This document shows positions 57,284-64,000 of a stretch of DNA of 64,000 nucleotides, piece after piece. The notes under the pieces were generated by a model. The model worked only from the letters and a program-made list of their open reading frames with translations, was not told the origin of the DNA and ran no database searches. Origin of the DNA: Synechococcus elongatus PCC 11801. Its GTDB lineage: Bacteria; Cyanobacteriota; Cyanobacteriia; Synechococcales; Synechococcaceae. Positions within the stretch are counted from its first letter, which is position 1. Each line of letters begins with the position of its first letter. Made by a program: the position numbers and the translations under genes. Location of the stretch: positions 2,025,223-2,089,222 of the forward strand of contig NZ_CP030139.2 of assembly GCF_003846445.2 (NCBI RefSeq). The letters are read 5' to 3'.

Positions 57284-57823
57284 ATGTCCCGCTTGTCTGT
57301 CCCCTTCGCTGCGATCGCGTTCTCTGGCCTAGCTGGACTGGGTCTTTCGGTGCCTGCAGCTCAAGCTTCTAGCTTTGCCGACTGCGCTGCCACTTTGACT
57401 GGGCTGGGTTTGTCCGCTTCCGTAGCGGCTACGACCTGTGCCCAAGCGCAGTTTCCGACCGACCTTTCTAGTTGCACCGATCGCCTCACCAGCAGCTTGA
57501 AACTATCGGCAGCCGACAGCTTGGCGGCTTGCCGCAGTGTCCGTAAACCCTTGGCAGTTGCCAGCTGCGCCGAGCGACTGCAGGACGCTGGTGGTGCAAC
57601 CCCAGCCCTGATTGCCGATGGCTGCCGACTCAGCTTGTTGCCCGATCGCTATGCCGACTGTGTGTTGGGCTTGGGGGATAGCCTGACGCTCACCCGTGAT
57701 GAGCTGCTGCGAGTCTGCGCCAACAACGGTGATGTCCCCCGCCGCATCTATCCCAACTTCACCACCTTGGGCGAAACCCAACGAGAAAGCCTGCCGGCGG
57801 TCTCACCCGCCCCTCGCCCTTAA
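57284..57823 (+). CDS. Exported cysteine-rich repeat protein
   Basis: The 179-residue protein has a signal peptide ending VPAAQA-SS. The mature part has about four repeats of roughly 30 residues, each with C-x3-L near the start and a second cysteine about 15 residues later (CAATLTGLGL, CTDRLTSSLKL, CAERLQDAGG, CVLGLGDSLTL). Paired cysteines could form disulfides in the periplasm or lumen. I do not recognise the family. A start at 57224 is also possible. Confidence 0.75.
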   Translation: MSRLSVPFAAIAFSGLAGLGLSVPAAQASSFADCAATLTGLGLSASVAATTCAQAQFPTDLSSCTDRLTSSLKLSAADSLAACRSVRKPLAVASCAERLQDAGGATPALIADGCRLSLLPDRYADCVLGLGDSLTLTRDELLRVCANNGDVPRRIYPNFTTLGETQRESLPAVSPAPRP

Positions 57824-57898
57824 GATTGCTCACCTGCATTGATCCCTTCGTTGCTGCTTGTCTCCGCCTACACTCGGGAGAGAAGCAGCAATTTTTTT

Positions 57899-59527
57899 AT
57901 GACTCGGCCAGCCTCTGCCGCGATCGCGGTCTACGACACGACCCTGCGCGATGGCGCCCAGCGAGAGGGCTTGTCGCTGTCGCTAGAAGACAAGCTGCGA
58001 ATTGCTCACTGCCTCGATCGCCTCGGGGTGAAGTTCATTGAGGGCGGCTGGCCTGGGGCTAATCCGAAGGACGTGCAGTTTTTCTGGGAGTTGCAACAGC
58101 GACCGCTTCAGCAAGCGGAGGTTATCGCTTTCTGCTCTACCCGTCGCCCCAATCAGGTTGCGGAAGAGGATGAGCTGCTCAAAGCCCTGCTAGCAGCGGG
58201 CACGACTTGGGTAACAATCTTTGGCAAGTCGTGGGATCTGCATGTTGTCGAAGGACTGAAAACCAGCCTGGATGAGAACCTGGCGATGATCAGCGACAGC
58301 ATCGCCTACCTACGGCGCTGCGATCGCCATGTCATTTACGACGCTGAACATTGGTTTGATGGCTACTTGGCGAATCCTGACTATGCGCTGCAAACCTTAG
58401 GAGCAGCCGTTGAAGCTGGAGCAGAGTGGATCGTCCTCTGCGACACCAATGGCGGCTGTCTTCCCCACCAGATCAGTGAAATTGTGGCGGCGGTACTCGA
58501 TCGCTTCCCGATGCTGGCGCCCGATCGCGACGGCCCTCAACTGGGCATCCACACCCACAATGATTCCGAGACTGCTGTGGCCAATGCGATCGCAGCAGTT
58601 CAAGCGGGCGCTCGCATGGTGCACGGCACAATCAATGGCTACGGCGAACGCTGCGGCAATGCCAATCTCTGTTCGGTCATTCCCAACCTGCAGCTTAAGC
58701 TCGGCTACGACTGCGTTTCGACTGAGCAACTAACGCAGTTGACGGCAACCAGCCGCTTAGTCAGCGAGATCGTCAATCTCGCACCAGATGATCACGCCGC
58801 CTACGTTGGTCAGTCGGCCTTCGCCCACAAGGGCGGCATCCACGTCAGCGCGGTGGAGCGCAACCCCCTCACTTATGAACACATTCGCCCCGAGCAAGTT
58901 GGGAACCTGCGCCGCATCGTTATTTCTGAGCAATCCGGACTCAGCAATGTCCTCGCCAAAGCCCGTAGTTTCGGGCTGGATCTGCAGCGCAACGATCCGG
59001 CCTGTCGCGATCTGCTGGCTCGCCTCAAAGACCTCGAGAGCCAGGGCTACCAGTTTGAAGCAGCGGAGGCCAGCTTTGATCTGCTGATGCGGGAAGCGAC
59101 GGGCGATCGCCCGCACTTTTTTGACCTCAAGGATTTCCACGTCCATTGCAGCAAGCAGCGGCAGGAGCTGAATGCTTTGGCGACGGTCAAAGTTGCCGTC
59201 GCAGGTCGCGACATTTTGGAATCGGCCGAGGGCAATGGCCCCGTTTCTGCGCTAGATGCGGCTCTGCGCAAGGCGATCGGCAGCTTCTATCCTGCCGTGA
59301 TGCAATTCCACCTTTCGGACTATAAGGTGCGGATTTTGGATGGGGCGGCAGGCACTTCGGCTAAAACCCGCGTCTTAGTCGAGTCGAGTAATGGATCGCA
59401 GCGCTGGTCGACTGTTGGCGTCTCGGGCAACATCATCGAAGCCTCCTATCAAGCCGTCGTGGAAGGCATCGAATACGGCCTGCTCTTACAACAGCAAGCG
59501 CCCCTGCAGGCAGTCGAAAAGCCCTAG
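57899..59527 (+). CDS. cimA: Citramalate synthase
   Basis: The 542-residue protein is a HMGL-like synthase with YDTTLRDGAQREGLSLS at the N-terminus, IHTHNDSETAVANAIAAVQAG and a C-terminal LeuA dimerisation domain (from about residue 395). Among alpha-isopropylmalate synthase relatives it groups with citramalate synthases, which condense pyruvate and acetyl-CoA for isoleucine. This assignment rests on overall pattern. The ATG at 57899 avoids a non-homologous leader. Confidence 0.87.
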   Translation: MTRPASAAIAVYDTTLRDGAQREGLSLSLEDKLRIAHCLDRLGVKFIEGGWPGANPKDVQFFWELQQRPLQQAEVIAFCSTRRPNQVAEEDELLKALLAAGTTWVTIFGKSWDLHVVEGLKTSLDENLAMISDSIAYLRRCDRHVIYDAEHWFDGYLANPDYALQTLGAAVEAGAEWIVLCDTNGGCLPHQISEIVAAVLDRFPMLAPDRDGPQLGIHTHNDSETAVANAIAAVQAGARMVHGTINGYGERCGNANLCSVIPNLQLKLGYDCVSTEQLTQLTATSRLVSEIVNLAPDDHAAYVGQSAFAHKGGIHVSAVERNPLTYEHIRPEQVGNLRRIVISEQSGLSNVLAKARSFGLDLQRNDPACRDLLARLKDLESQGYQFEAAEASFDLLMREATGDRPHFFDLKDFHVHCSKQRQELNALATVKVAVAGRDILESAEGNGPVSALDAALRKAIGSFYPAVMQFHLSDYKVRILDGAAGTSAKTRVLVESSNGSQRWSTVGVSGNIIEASYQAVVEGIEYGLLLQQQAPLQAVEKP

Positions 59528-59557
59528 AATCCAGAGACTCGCTGTCCTTGCCTGCCC

Positions 59558-60406
59558 ATGTCCGCCGTTGTTCTCGATTCGGTCTCCAAACAATTTGGCG
59601 ATCGCACCGTCGTTAATCAGCTTTCGTTTGCGATCGCGCCGGGAGAATCATTTGGACTGCTAGGGCCGAACGGTGCGGGCAAATCGACCACGATTCGCAT
59701 GATTACAACGCTGACTCGGCCGAGTCAGGGTCAAATCACGATCGCCGGCTACGATGTGCAGCGCGATCGCGATCGGGTGCGATCACAAATCGGCGTTGTG
59801 CTGCAGCAAGTCAGCGTCAAGAACGACTTCACCGTCTGGGAAAACCTGGAATATCACGGGCGGCTCCACCACATTCCCGATCGCGAGCGGCAGGAACGAA
59901 TCGATCGCTGGCTGGACTATGTGGAGCTGAGCGATCGCCGCAACGATCGCGTTCAAACGCTTTCAGGGGGTATGAAGCGCCGCTTGCAGATCGCTCGGGC
60001 ACTATTGCATGAGCCCTCGATTCTGCTCTTGGATGAGCCGACGGTTGGCCTTGACCCGCAGACCCGTCGCCGCATCTGGGAAATTATTCGCGACCTCAAC
60101 CGTCAGGGCATGACTGTCCTGTTGACCACGCACTACATGGAGGAAGTCGAATCCCTCTGCGATCGCATTGGCATTTTGGATGGCGGTCAGCTCATCGCGC
60201 TGGGGACACTGGCGGAGTTGCGACGGCAACATGGCGAAGGGCTGGTCGTGAAACAGAAAGGCGATCGCTGGGACTATCACTTCTTCCCCACCGAAGCAGA
60301 AGCCGAGCATTTCCTCGAGGCCCAAGTCGACAAAACTGGCTTGATGGTGCGTCCCTCCAACCTCGAAGATATTTTTGTGGAACTGACAGGTCGCAGTCTC
60401 GATTGA
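59558..60406 (+). CDS. ABC transporter ATP-binding protein
   Basis: The 282-residue ATPase has Walker A GPNGAGKSTTI near residue 36, the signature LSGGMKRRLQIARAL, Walker B ILLLDEPTVGLD and the H-loop TTHYMEE. It resembles the drug/daunorubicin-type exporter ATPases, whose C-terminus (about 220-282) is longer than the core. No membrane partner is adjacent, so its permease is elsewhere. It overlaps closely with scpB (13-base gap). Confidence 0.9.
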   Translation: MSAVVLDSVSKQFGDRTVVNQLSFAIAPGESFGLLGPNGAGKSTTIRMITTLTRPSQGQITIAGYDVQRDRDRVRSQIGVVLQQVSVKNDFTVWENLEYHGRLHHIPDRERQERIDRWLDYVELSDRRNDRVQTLSGGMKRRLQIARALLHEPSILLLDEPTVGLDPQTRRRIWEIIRDLNRQGMTVLLTTHYMEEVESLCDRIGILDGGQLIALGTLAELRRQHGEGLVVKQKGDRWDYHFFPTEAEAEHFLEAQVDKTGLMVRPSNLEDIFVELTGRSLD

Positions 60407-60419
60407 TTCAGGAGGTCTG

Positions 60420-60980
60420 ATGGCGGTTTCTCTGGCGGCTCGGATTGAAGCCATCCTCTACCTCAAGGGTCAGCCCCTCAGCTTGGCCACGATCGCCGAG
60501 CATGCCAAATGCGATCGCGATGCCGCTGCGGATGCGCTGCTGCAACTGATGGATGACTATGCCCATCGCGACAGTGCGCTGGAGCTGCTAGAAGATGAGC
60601 GGGGCTTCTGTCTGCAGTTGCGCCCCGCCTTGCAGGAACTGGTTCATGAACTACTGCCGGTTGATCTCAGCACGGGTAGTTTGCGAACACTGGCTGCGAT
60701 CGCCCTCAAAGGCCGCATTGCTCAGACTGATCTAGTGGACCTGCGCGGTTCAGGCGCCTATCAGCAGGTGCAAGAACTGGTGGAACAGGGCTTTGTCCAA
60801 AAGCGGCGCCAATCCAATGGCCGCTCCTACTGGCTGGAAGTCACGGAAAAGTTTCATCAATATTTTCAAACTGAGGGCACCAATTTAGAAGCGCTGATTC
60901 CGGCGCGATCGCAGCCCACTGATGAAGTAATTGCCGAAAGTACTGACGATCCTGACCGAGAAGTTGAGTCACGAACCTGA
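60420..60980 (+). CDS. scpB: Segregation and condensation protein B
   Basis: The 186-residue protein matches ScpB, part of the SMC-ScpA-ScpB condensin. Two winged-helix domains are suggested by ARIEAILYLKGQPLSLATIAE and RGSGAYQQVQELVEQGFVQKRRQSNGRSYWLEV, quoted in part. An acidic C-terminal tail (DEVIAESTDDPDREVE) follows. The gene starts 13 bases after the ABC ATPase, with AGGAGG in the spacer. Confidence 0.92.
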   Translation: MAVSLAARIEAILYLKGQPLSLATIAEHAKCDRDAAADALLQLMDDYAHRDSALELLEDERGFCLQLRPALQELVHELLPVDLSTGSLRTLAAIALKGRIAQTDLVDLRGSGAYQQVQELVEQGFVQKRRQSNGRSYWLEVTEKFHQYFQTEGTNLEALIPARSQPTDEVIAESTDDPDREVESRT

Positions 60981-61065
60981 CAAGTTCTGATAACCGAACT
61001 GGGATCCAAACCCACGATTGGGAGGGAGATGCGATAGAGTTTGTTTACGTTTCTGAACTGCCGTA

Positions 61066-61443
61066 ATGGTCTTTGGTTCTGACTTTTTCCACAGCGACAC
61101 AGAAACCCTTAAGGGCAATGCGCTGTTGCAGTACCTTCAGCACCAGTCACCAGAGGTGATGGCGCGGGTAGCAAAGTCGGCGACTTCGGATATTCAAGAA
61201 ATCATTCAACAAAATGTTCAAGGCTTGCTAGGAATGTTGCCTAGCGAAGGCTTTAACGTTCAAATTGCTACGAGTCGAGAAAACCTCGCAGGGCTATTGG
61301 CTTCAGCCATGATGACCGGCTACTTCCTGCGTCAAATGGAGCAGCGAATGGAACTGGATGTTAGCCTCCTAGGGCCAACCGTTTTCGGTATTCAACCCCC
61401 GACAGCTGATGACTCTGAAGACGAGCTGCTGGACGATCTTTAA
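61066..61443 (+). CDS. DUF760 family protein
   Basis: The 125-residue protein has the DUF760 core: LLQYLQHQSPEVMARVAKSAT, IIQQNVQGLLGMLPSEGFNVQI and SRENLAGLLASAMMTGYFLRQMEQRMEL, quoted in part. The acidic C-terminal DDSEDELLDDL is also usual. The family is found in cyanobacteria and plastids and has no established function. A bidirectional terminator follows. Confidence 0.88.
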   Translation: MVFGSDFFHSDTETLKGNALLQYLQHQSPEVMARVAKSATSDIQEIIQQNVQGLLGMLPSEGFNVQIATSRENLAGLLASAMMTGYFLRQMEQRMELDVSLLGPTVFGIQPPTADDSEDELLDDL

Positions 61444-61493
61444 TCAACCGTATCGCAGCTACTCCCTTACTTTTCAATTAATTTCCAAACGAC

Positions 61494-61521
61494 AAAAAGC
61501 GCCTCAATTGAGGCGCTTTTT
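61494..61521. terminator. Bidirectional terminator between DUF760 gene and psbA
   Basis: AAAAAGCGCCTC and GAGGCGCTTTTT form a long perfect stem around AATT. It can stop the plus-strand DUF760 transcript and the converging psbA transcript. Confidence 0.93.
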
Positions 61522-61551
61522 GTTATCTAGACACTCTGGAATTCGGTGGTA

Positions 61552-62634
61552 TTAACCGTGAATAGCCGGAGCCGTCAGAGCCACAGGTGCTTCAGCACCC
61601 GAAGCTAAGTCCAGCGGGAAGTTGTGAGCATTGCGCTCGTGCATCACTTCCATACCCAGGTTGGCGCGGTTCAGCACGTCTGCCCAGGTATTAATGACTT
61701 TGCCTTGGCTATCCAAGACCGATTGGTTGAAGTTGAAGCCGTTCAGGTTGAACGCCATGGTGCTGATGCCCATGGAGGTAAACCAGATGCCCACAACCGG
61801 CCATGCACCCAAGAAGAAGTGCAGCGAGCGGCTGTTGTTGAATGAAGCATATTGGAAGATCAAGCGACCGAAGTAACCGTGGGCTGCCACGATGTTGTAG
61901 GTCTCTTCTTCTTGGCCGAATTTGTAGCCATAGTTTTGGCTTTCGGTTTCAGTGGTTTCCCGCACCAGTGAGCTGGTCACGAGCGAACCGTGCATTGCCG
62001 AAAATAGCGAGCCACCGAACACGCCGGCAACGCCGAGCATGTGGAAGGGGTGCATCAAGATGTTGTGCTCAGCTTGGAACACGAACATGAAGTTGAAGGT
62101 GCCGCTGATACCCAAAGGCATGCCGTCCGAAAACGAACCTTGGCCGATCGGGTAGATCAGGAAGACAGCGAAAGCAGCCGAGAGGGGAGCGCTGTAGGCA
62201 ACACAGATCCAGGGGCGCATACCAAGGCGGTACGACAGTTCCCATTGACGACCCATGTAGCAGCTGATACCCAGCAAGAAGTGGAACACTACGAGCTGGT
62301 AAGGGCCACCGTTGTAGAGCCACTCGTCGAGGCTAGCGGCTTCCCAAATCGGATAAAAATGCAGGCCGATGGCGTTGCTGGAAGGAACAACTGCGCCGGA
62401 GATGATGTTGTTGCCATACATGAGGGAGCCGGCAACAGGCTCGCGGATGCCGTCGATGTCGACGGGAGGTGCTGCGATGAACGCAACGATGAAGCAGATG
62501 GTGGCGGTCAGCAGGGTGGGGATCATCAACACGCCGAACCAGCCCACATAGAGGCGGTTGTCGGTGCTGGTCACCCAGTCACAAAACCGATCCCAAACGC
62601 TTTCGCGACGTTGCTCGCGAAGAATGCTGGTCAT
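61552..62634 (-). CDS. psbA: Photosystem II D1 protein, form D1:1
   Basis: The 360-residue D1 protein has all expected features: five helices, Y161/H190 region, HNFPLDLA and the 16-residue C-terminal extension after A344. Residue 130 is glutamine, which marks the low-light D1:1 form encoded by psbAI in S. elongatus; the high-light D1:2 form has glutamate. D1 carries the primary charge-separation cofactors and part of the manganese cluster. It converges on the DUF760 gene. Confidence 0.97.
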   Translation of the reverse strand: MTSILREQRRESVWDRFCDWVTSTDNRLYVGWFGVLMIPTLLTATICFIVAFIAAPPVDIDGIREPVAGSLMYGNNIISGAVVPSSNAIGLHFYPIWEAASLDEWLYNGGPYQLVVFHFLLGISCYMGRQWELSYRLGMRPWICVAYSAPLSAAFAVFLIYPIGQGSFSDGMPLGISGTFNFMFVFQAEHNILMHPFHMLGVAGVFGGSLFSAMHGSLVTSSLVRETTETESQNYGYKFGQEEETYNIVAAHGYFGRLIFQYASFNNSRSLHFFLGAWPVVGIWFTSMGISTMAFNLNGFNFNQSVLDSQGKVINTWADVLNRANLGMEVMHERNAHNFPLDLASGAEAPVALTAPAIHG

Positions 62635-62889
62635 ATCGATCTTTGGGTAAAGGTCAAGAGCTTTGTTAAAAACTCTTGCTTTTTAGGCTAGGGGAAGAAC
62701 TCCTAAAAAGGTGTAAAAAAGCCTTAATTTTTGATTGAGTAAATGCTCGTTTCATGTAACAAAAACTTTGTAAATTTATGTAATACTGAGGGCGATCGCC
62801 AGTGGGTCCTGTTTTTAGGAGAGTCAGATCTGCTGTCTACACTGGAATAGAAGACGCTAACTCTAGCTGAGCGTAGGAGCGACACCCCT
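62635..62889 (-). promoter_or_regulatory. psbA leader and promoter region
   Basis: A possible hairpin (CAAGAG...CTCTTG, 62655-62678) lies 20 bases before the psbA start in the untranslated leader. The AT-rich stretch at about 62690-62790 should contain the promoter, including a TTTACA element on the minus strand. The region also carries the promoter of the divergent small gene. Confidence 0.55.
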
Positions 62890-63108
62890 ATGGCGACCGA
62901 TAAAGTGATTTGGGTGAACGAGCAATTCGATCCTGCGGGAATCCTCTATTCCTGCATCGCTACCTGTGACGAACAGCAGGCCCGTGACTGCCACGAGTCC
63001 TTTGAACGGAATCTGACACCAGAGCAGCGAGCCAATGGCTGGCGAGCTCAGCTACGGACCGTCGCTTCTTGGGATGAAGTGCCCGCTTCCTCACTCAAGC
63101 TCAGCTAG
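62890..63108 (+). CDS. Small conserved hypothetical protein, 72 aa
   Basis: The protein is acidic and soluble, with IWVNEQFDPAGILYSCIATCDEQQARDCHESF, quoted in part, containing three cysteines. I do not recognise the family. It is divergent from psbA and preceded by GTAGGAG, a good ribosome site. A hairpin at 63152-63180 follows. Confidence 0.7.
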   Translation: MATDKVIWVNEQFDPAGILYSCIATCDEQQARDCHESFERNLTPEQRANGWRAQLRTVASWDEVPASSLKLS

Positions 63109-63151
63109 GGTGCGATCGCGAGTTGCTAGGTCGTCTCCGTTGTACTTAAGA

Positions 63152-63180
63152 GGGGAAGGACAGAGGCAACATCCTTCCCC
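63152..63180 (+). terminator. Terminator-like hairpin after the 72-aa gene
   Basis: GGGGAAGGA and TCCTTCCCC form a nine-base stem with an 11-base loop. It lies between the converging 72-aa gene and the partial repeat-domain gene. No strong T-run follows. Confidence 0.6.
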
Positions 63181-63202
63181 GAAGTCTTAGGATTGAGTCC
63201 CG

Positions 63203-64000
63203 TTATTGCTGACGCAGCACGATTTCGGCGTCCCGTGTTTGTCCATTTAGGCTGGCGCTGGCTCGCACAACGTAGCGGGTACTGCTAGTCACAACGACTG
63301 GCCGTCTGACCTGTACGGAGAAGTTGCCATCCCGATCAGCAATCACCTCCCGATCGACCAAGGTAGTTCCACCGACATCGATCAGTCCTCCCAAGACGGC
63401 TGTGCTAGCCCGAACTTGAACGCGGACACGGGCATTAGGTTGGGTGCGCCCTGTCAGCGTAAAGCCTTGAGTGGTGATGCGCTCGCCATCTTGATGGCTG
63501 GTAAACACGGGCGTCAGGTCAGCGATTGATCCAGCATTGTCATAGTCGAGCCGAGTCACGCGACCGTTGCGCAGATTGACCTGACAATCGAACTGAAAAG
63601 GTTGCGTTTCGCGCCCTGCCACGGCCTCACCCCGCAGCCCTTCTGCCGCATTGGAGATGAAGTAGGACTGCAGACTATTGCGATCGATTTGGACACGTTG
63701 CCCAATGCGATCCCGCAGTGCTATTTGACAGGCTTGAAGAACGGCAGGGCTTATATCCGTTGGATTGTTGGCCGACAAGTAGTTATAGGTGAGGCGATTG
63801 ACCCGACCTGTGCGGGTGTTGACTTGACAGTCAAATTCAAAAGGACGGAAGTTCCCTGCGCGATCGAGCGTGCCTTCCCCCCGTAGTCCCTGTTCAGCAT
63901 TGGAGATGAAATAAGGGCGAAAAGTATCGCTACTGAGCTGAACGCGCTGCCCAATGCGATCGGCGAGGGCATCCTGGCAACGACGCCGGACATTGTCATT
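63203..64000 (-). CDS. Protein with tandem repeat domain, truncated at the window edge
   Basis: The frame stays open to base 64000 on the minus strand, so the N-terminus is missing. Two copies of an about 80-residue unit are seen, each containing DRIGQRVQ, YFISNA, GLRGE, QFDCQV or EFDCQV, and GRV. A C-terminal beta-sandwich-like region (about 100 residues) resembles extracellular Ig-like or filament repeats (TLTGRTQPNARVRVQVRAST in part). One cysteine pair per unit may form a disulfide. The function is unknown. Confidence 0.75.
   Translation of the reverse strand, partial: NDNVRRRCQDALADRIGQRVQLSSDTFRPYFISNAEQGLRGEGTLDRAGNFRPFEFDCQVNTRTGRVNRLTYNYLSANNPTDISPAVLQACQIALRDRIGQRVQIDRNSLQSYFISNAAEGLRGEAVAGRETQPFQFDCQVNLRNGRVTRLDYDNAGSIADLTPVFTSHQDGERITTQGFTLTGRTQPNARVRVQVRASTAVLGGLIDVGGTTLVDREVIADRDGNFSVQVRRPVVVTSSTRYVVRASASLNGQTRDAEIVLRQQ

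Noticed and set aside
61552-62634. High-light D1:2 assignment of psbA
   Set aside because: Residue 130 is glutamine, the D1:1 hallmark.

Overview
The window is cyanobacterial chromosome, almost certainly from the Synechococcus elongatus group. It carries psbA, psbK, chlM, ndhF4/cupB, sbtA/sbtB and a Hik2/CSK-like kinase. The palindromic octamer GCGATCGC (HIP1) is scattered densely through nearly all of it, as is typical of that lineage. From unverified memory, the left half (mreBCD to ndhF4) resembles PCC 7942 genes near locus 0300 and the right half (psbK to psbA) resembles loci 0456 to 0424. That would make this a different S. elongatus lineage with a rearrangement near 25-27.7 kb.

Layout. 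1-1.3 kb: the end of a pentapeptide-repeat gene and three small genes, including a DUF4160 protein. 1.4-9.4 kb: a minus-strand run with a cbb3-like oxidase (two subunits), two DUF2231 membrane proteins, a type II NADH dehydrogenase, a BT1-type transporter and a carotenoid oxygenase. 9.5-12 kb: mreBCD. 12-16.7 kb: ssb, an acetyltransferase, a phospholipase D-like lipoprotein, a K+ channel and a Coq4-family gene. 16.7-17.7 kb: an AT-rich orphan with a HEPN-like motif. 17.7-22.1 kb: ndhF4-cupB-cation/proton antiporter, a CO2-uptake cluster. 22.4-25.2 kb: ispE-rsmA, a YraN gene and a lumenal pentapeptide protein. 25.3-27.2 kb: a repeat-rich DUF4214 surface protein. 27.7-40 kb: psbK, tgt, cobS, a Hik2-like kinase, nfu, serS, rseP-nth, rpsN, a peptide-type ABC permease and two related secreted proteins. 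40-44.5 kb: amt1 with an NtcA-like site, purE, nagA and chlM. 44.5-49.9 kb: an accessory block with divergent sbtA and sbtB, a relic of a second chlM 3' end, a large AT-rich nuclease-like gene and a small HNH gene. 49.9-64 kb: a two-gene permease operon, tRNA-Arg(CCU), a recombinase-like gene, a VanX-type peptidase, a geranylgeranyl reductase-family gene with dxs, cimA, an ABC ATPase, scpB, a DUF760 gene, psbA (D1:1 form) and a partial repeat-domain protein.

The inorganic-carbon genes form a theme: NdhF4/CupB hydrates CO2 at the thylakoid, and SbtA imports bicarbonate under control of the PII-like SbtB. The clearest unusual structure is around sbtA/sbtB. The last 108 bases of chlM recur downstream of sbtB with 18 differences, all of them synonymous, so sbtAB lies between two diverged chlM ends. 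Other candidates for new biology are the AT-rich, HIP1-free PD-(D/E)XK-like/zinc-cluster protein beside that junction, the AT-rich HEPN-like gene, and a recombinase/telomere-resolvase-like protein next to the tRNA gene that lacks a tyrosine nucleophile. No CRISPR array, rRNA or intact insertion sequence was seen.
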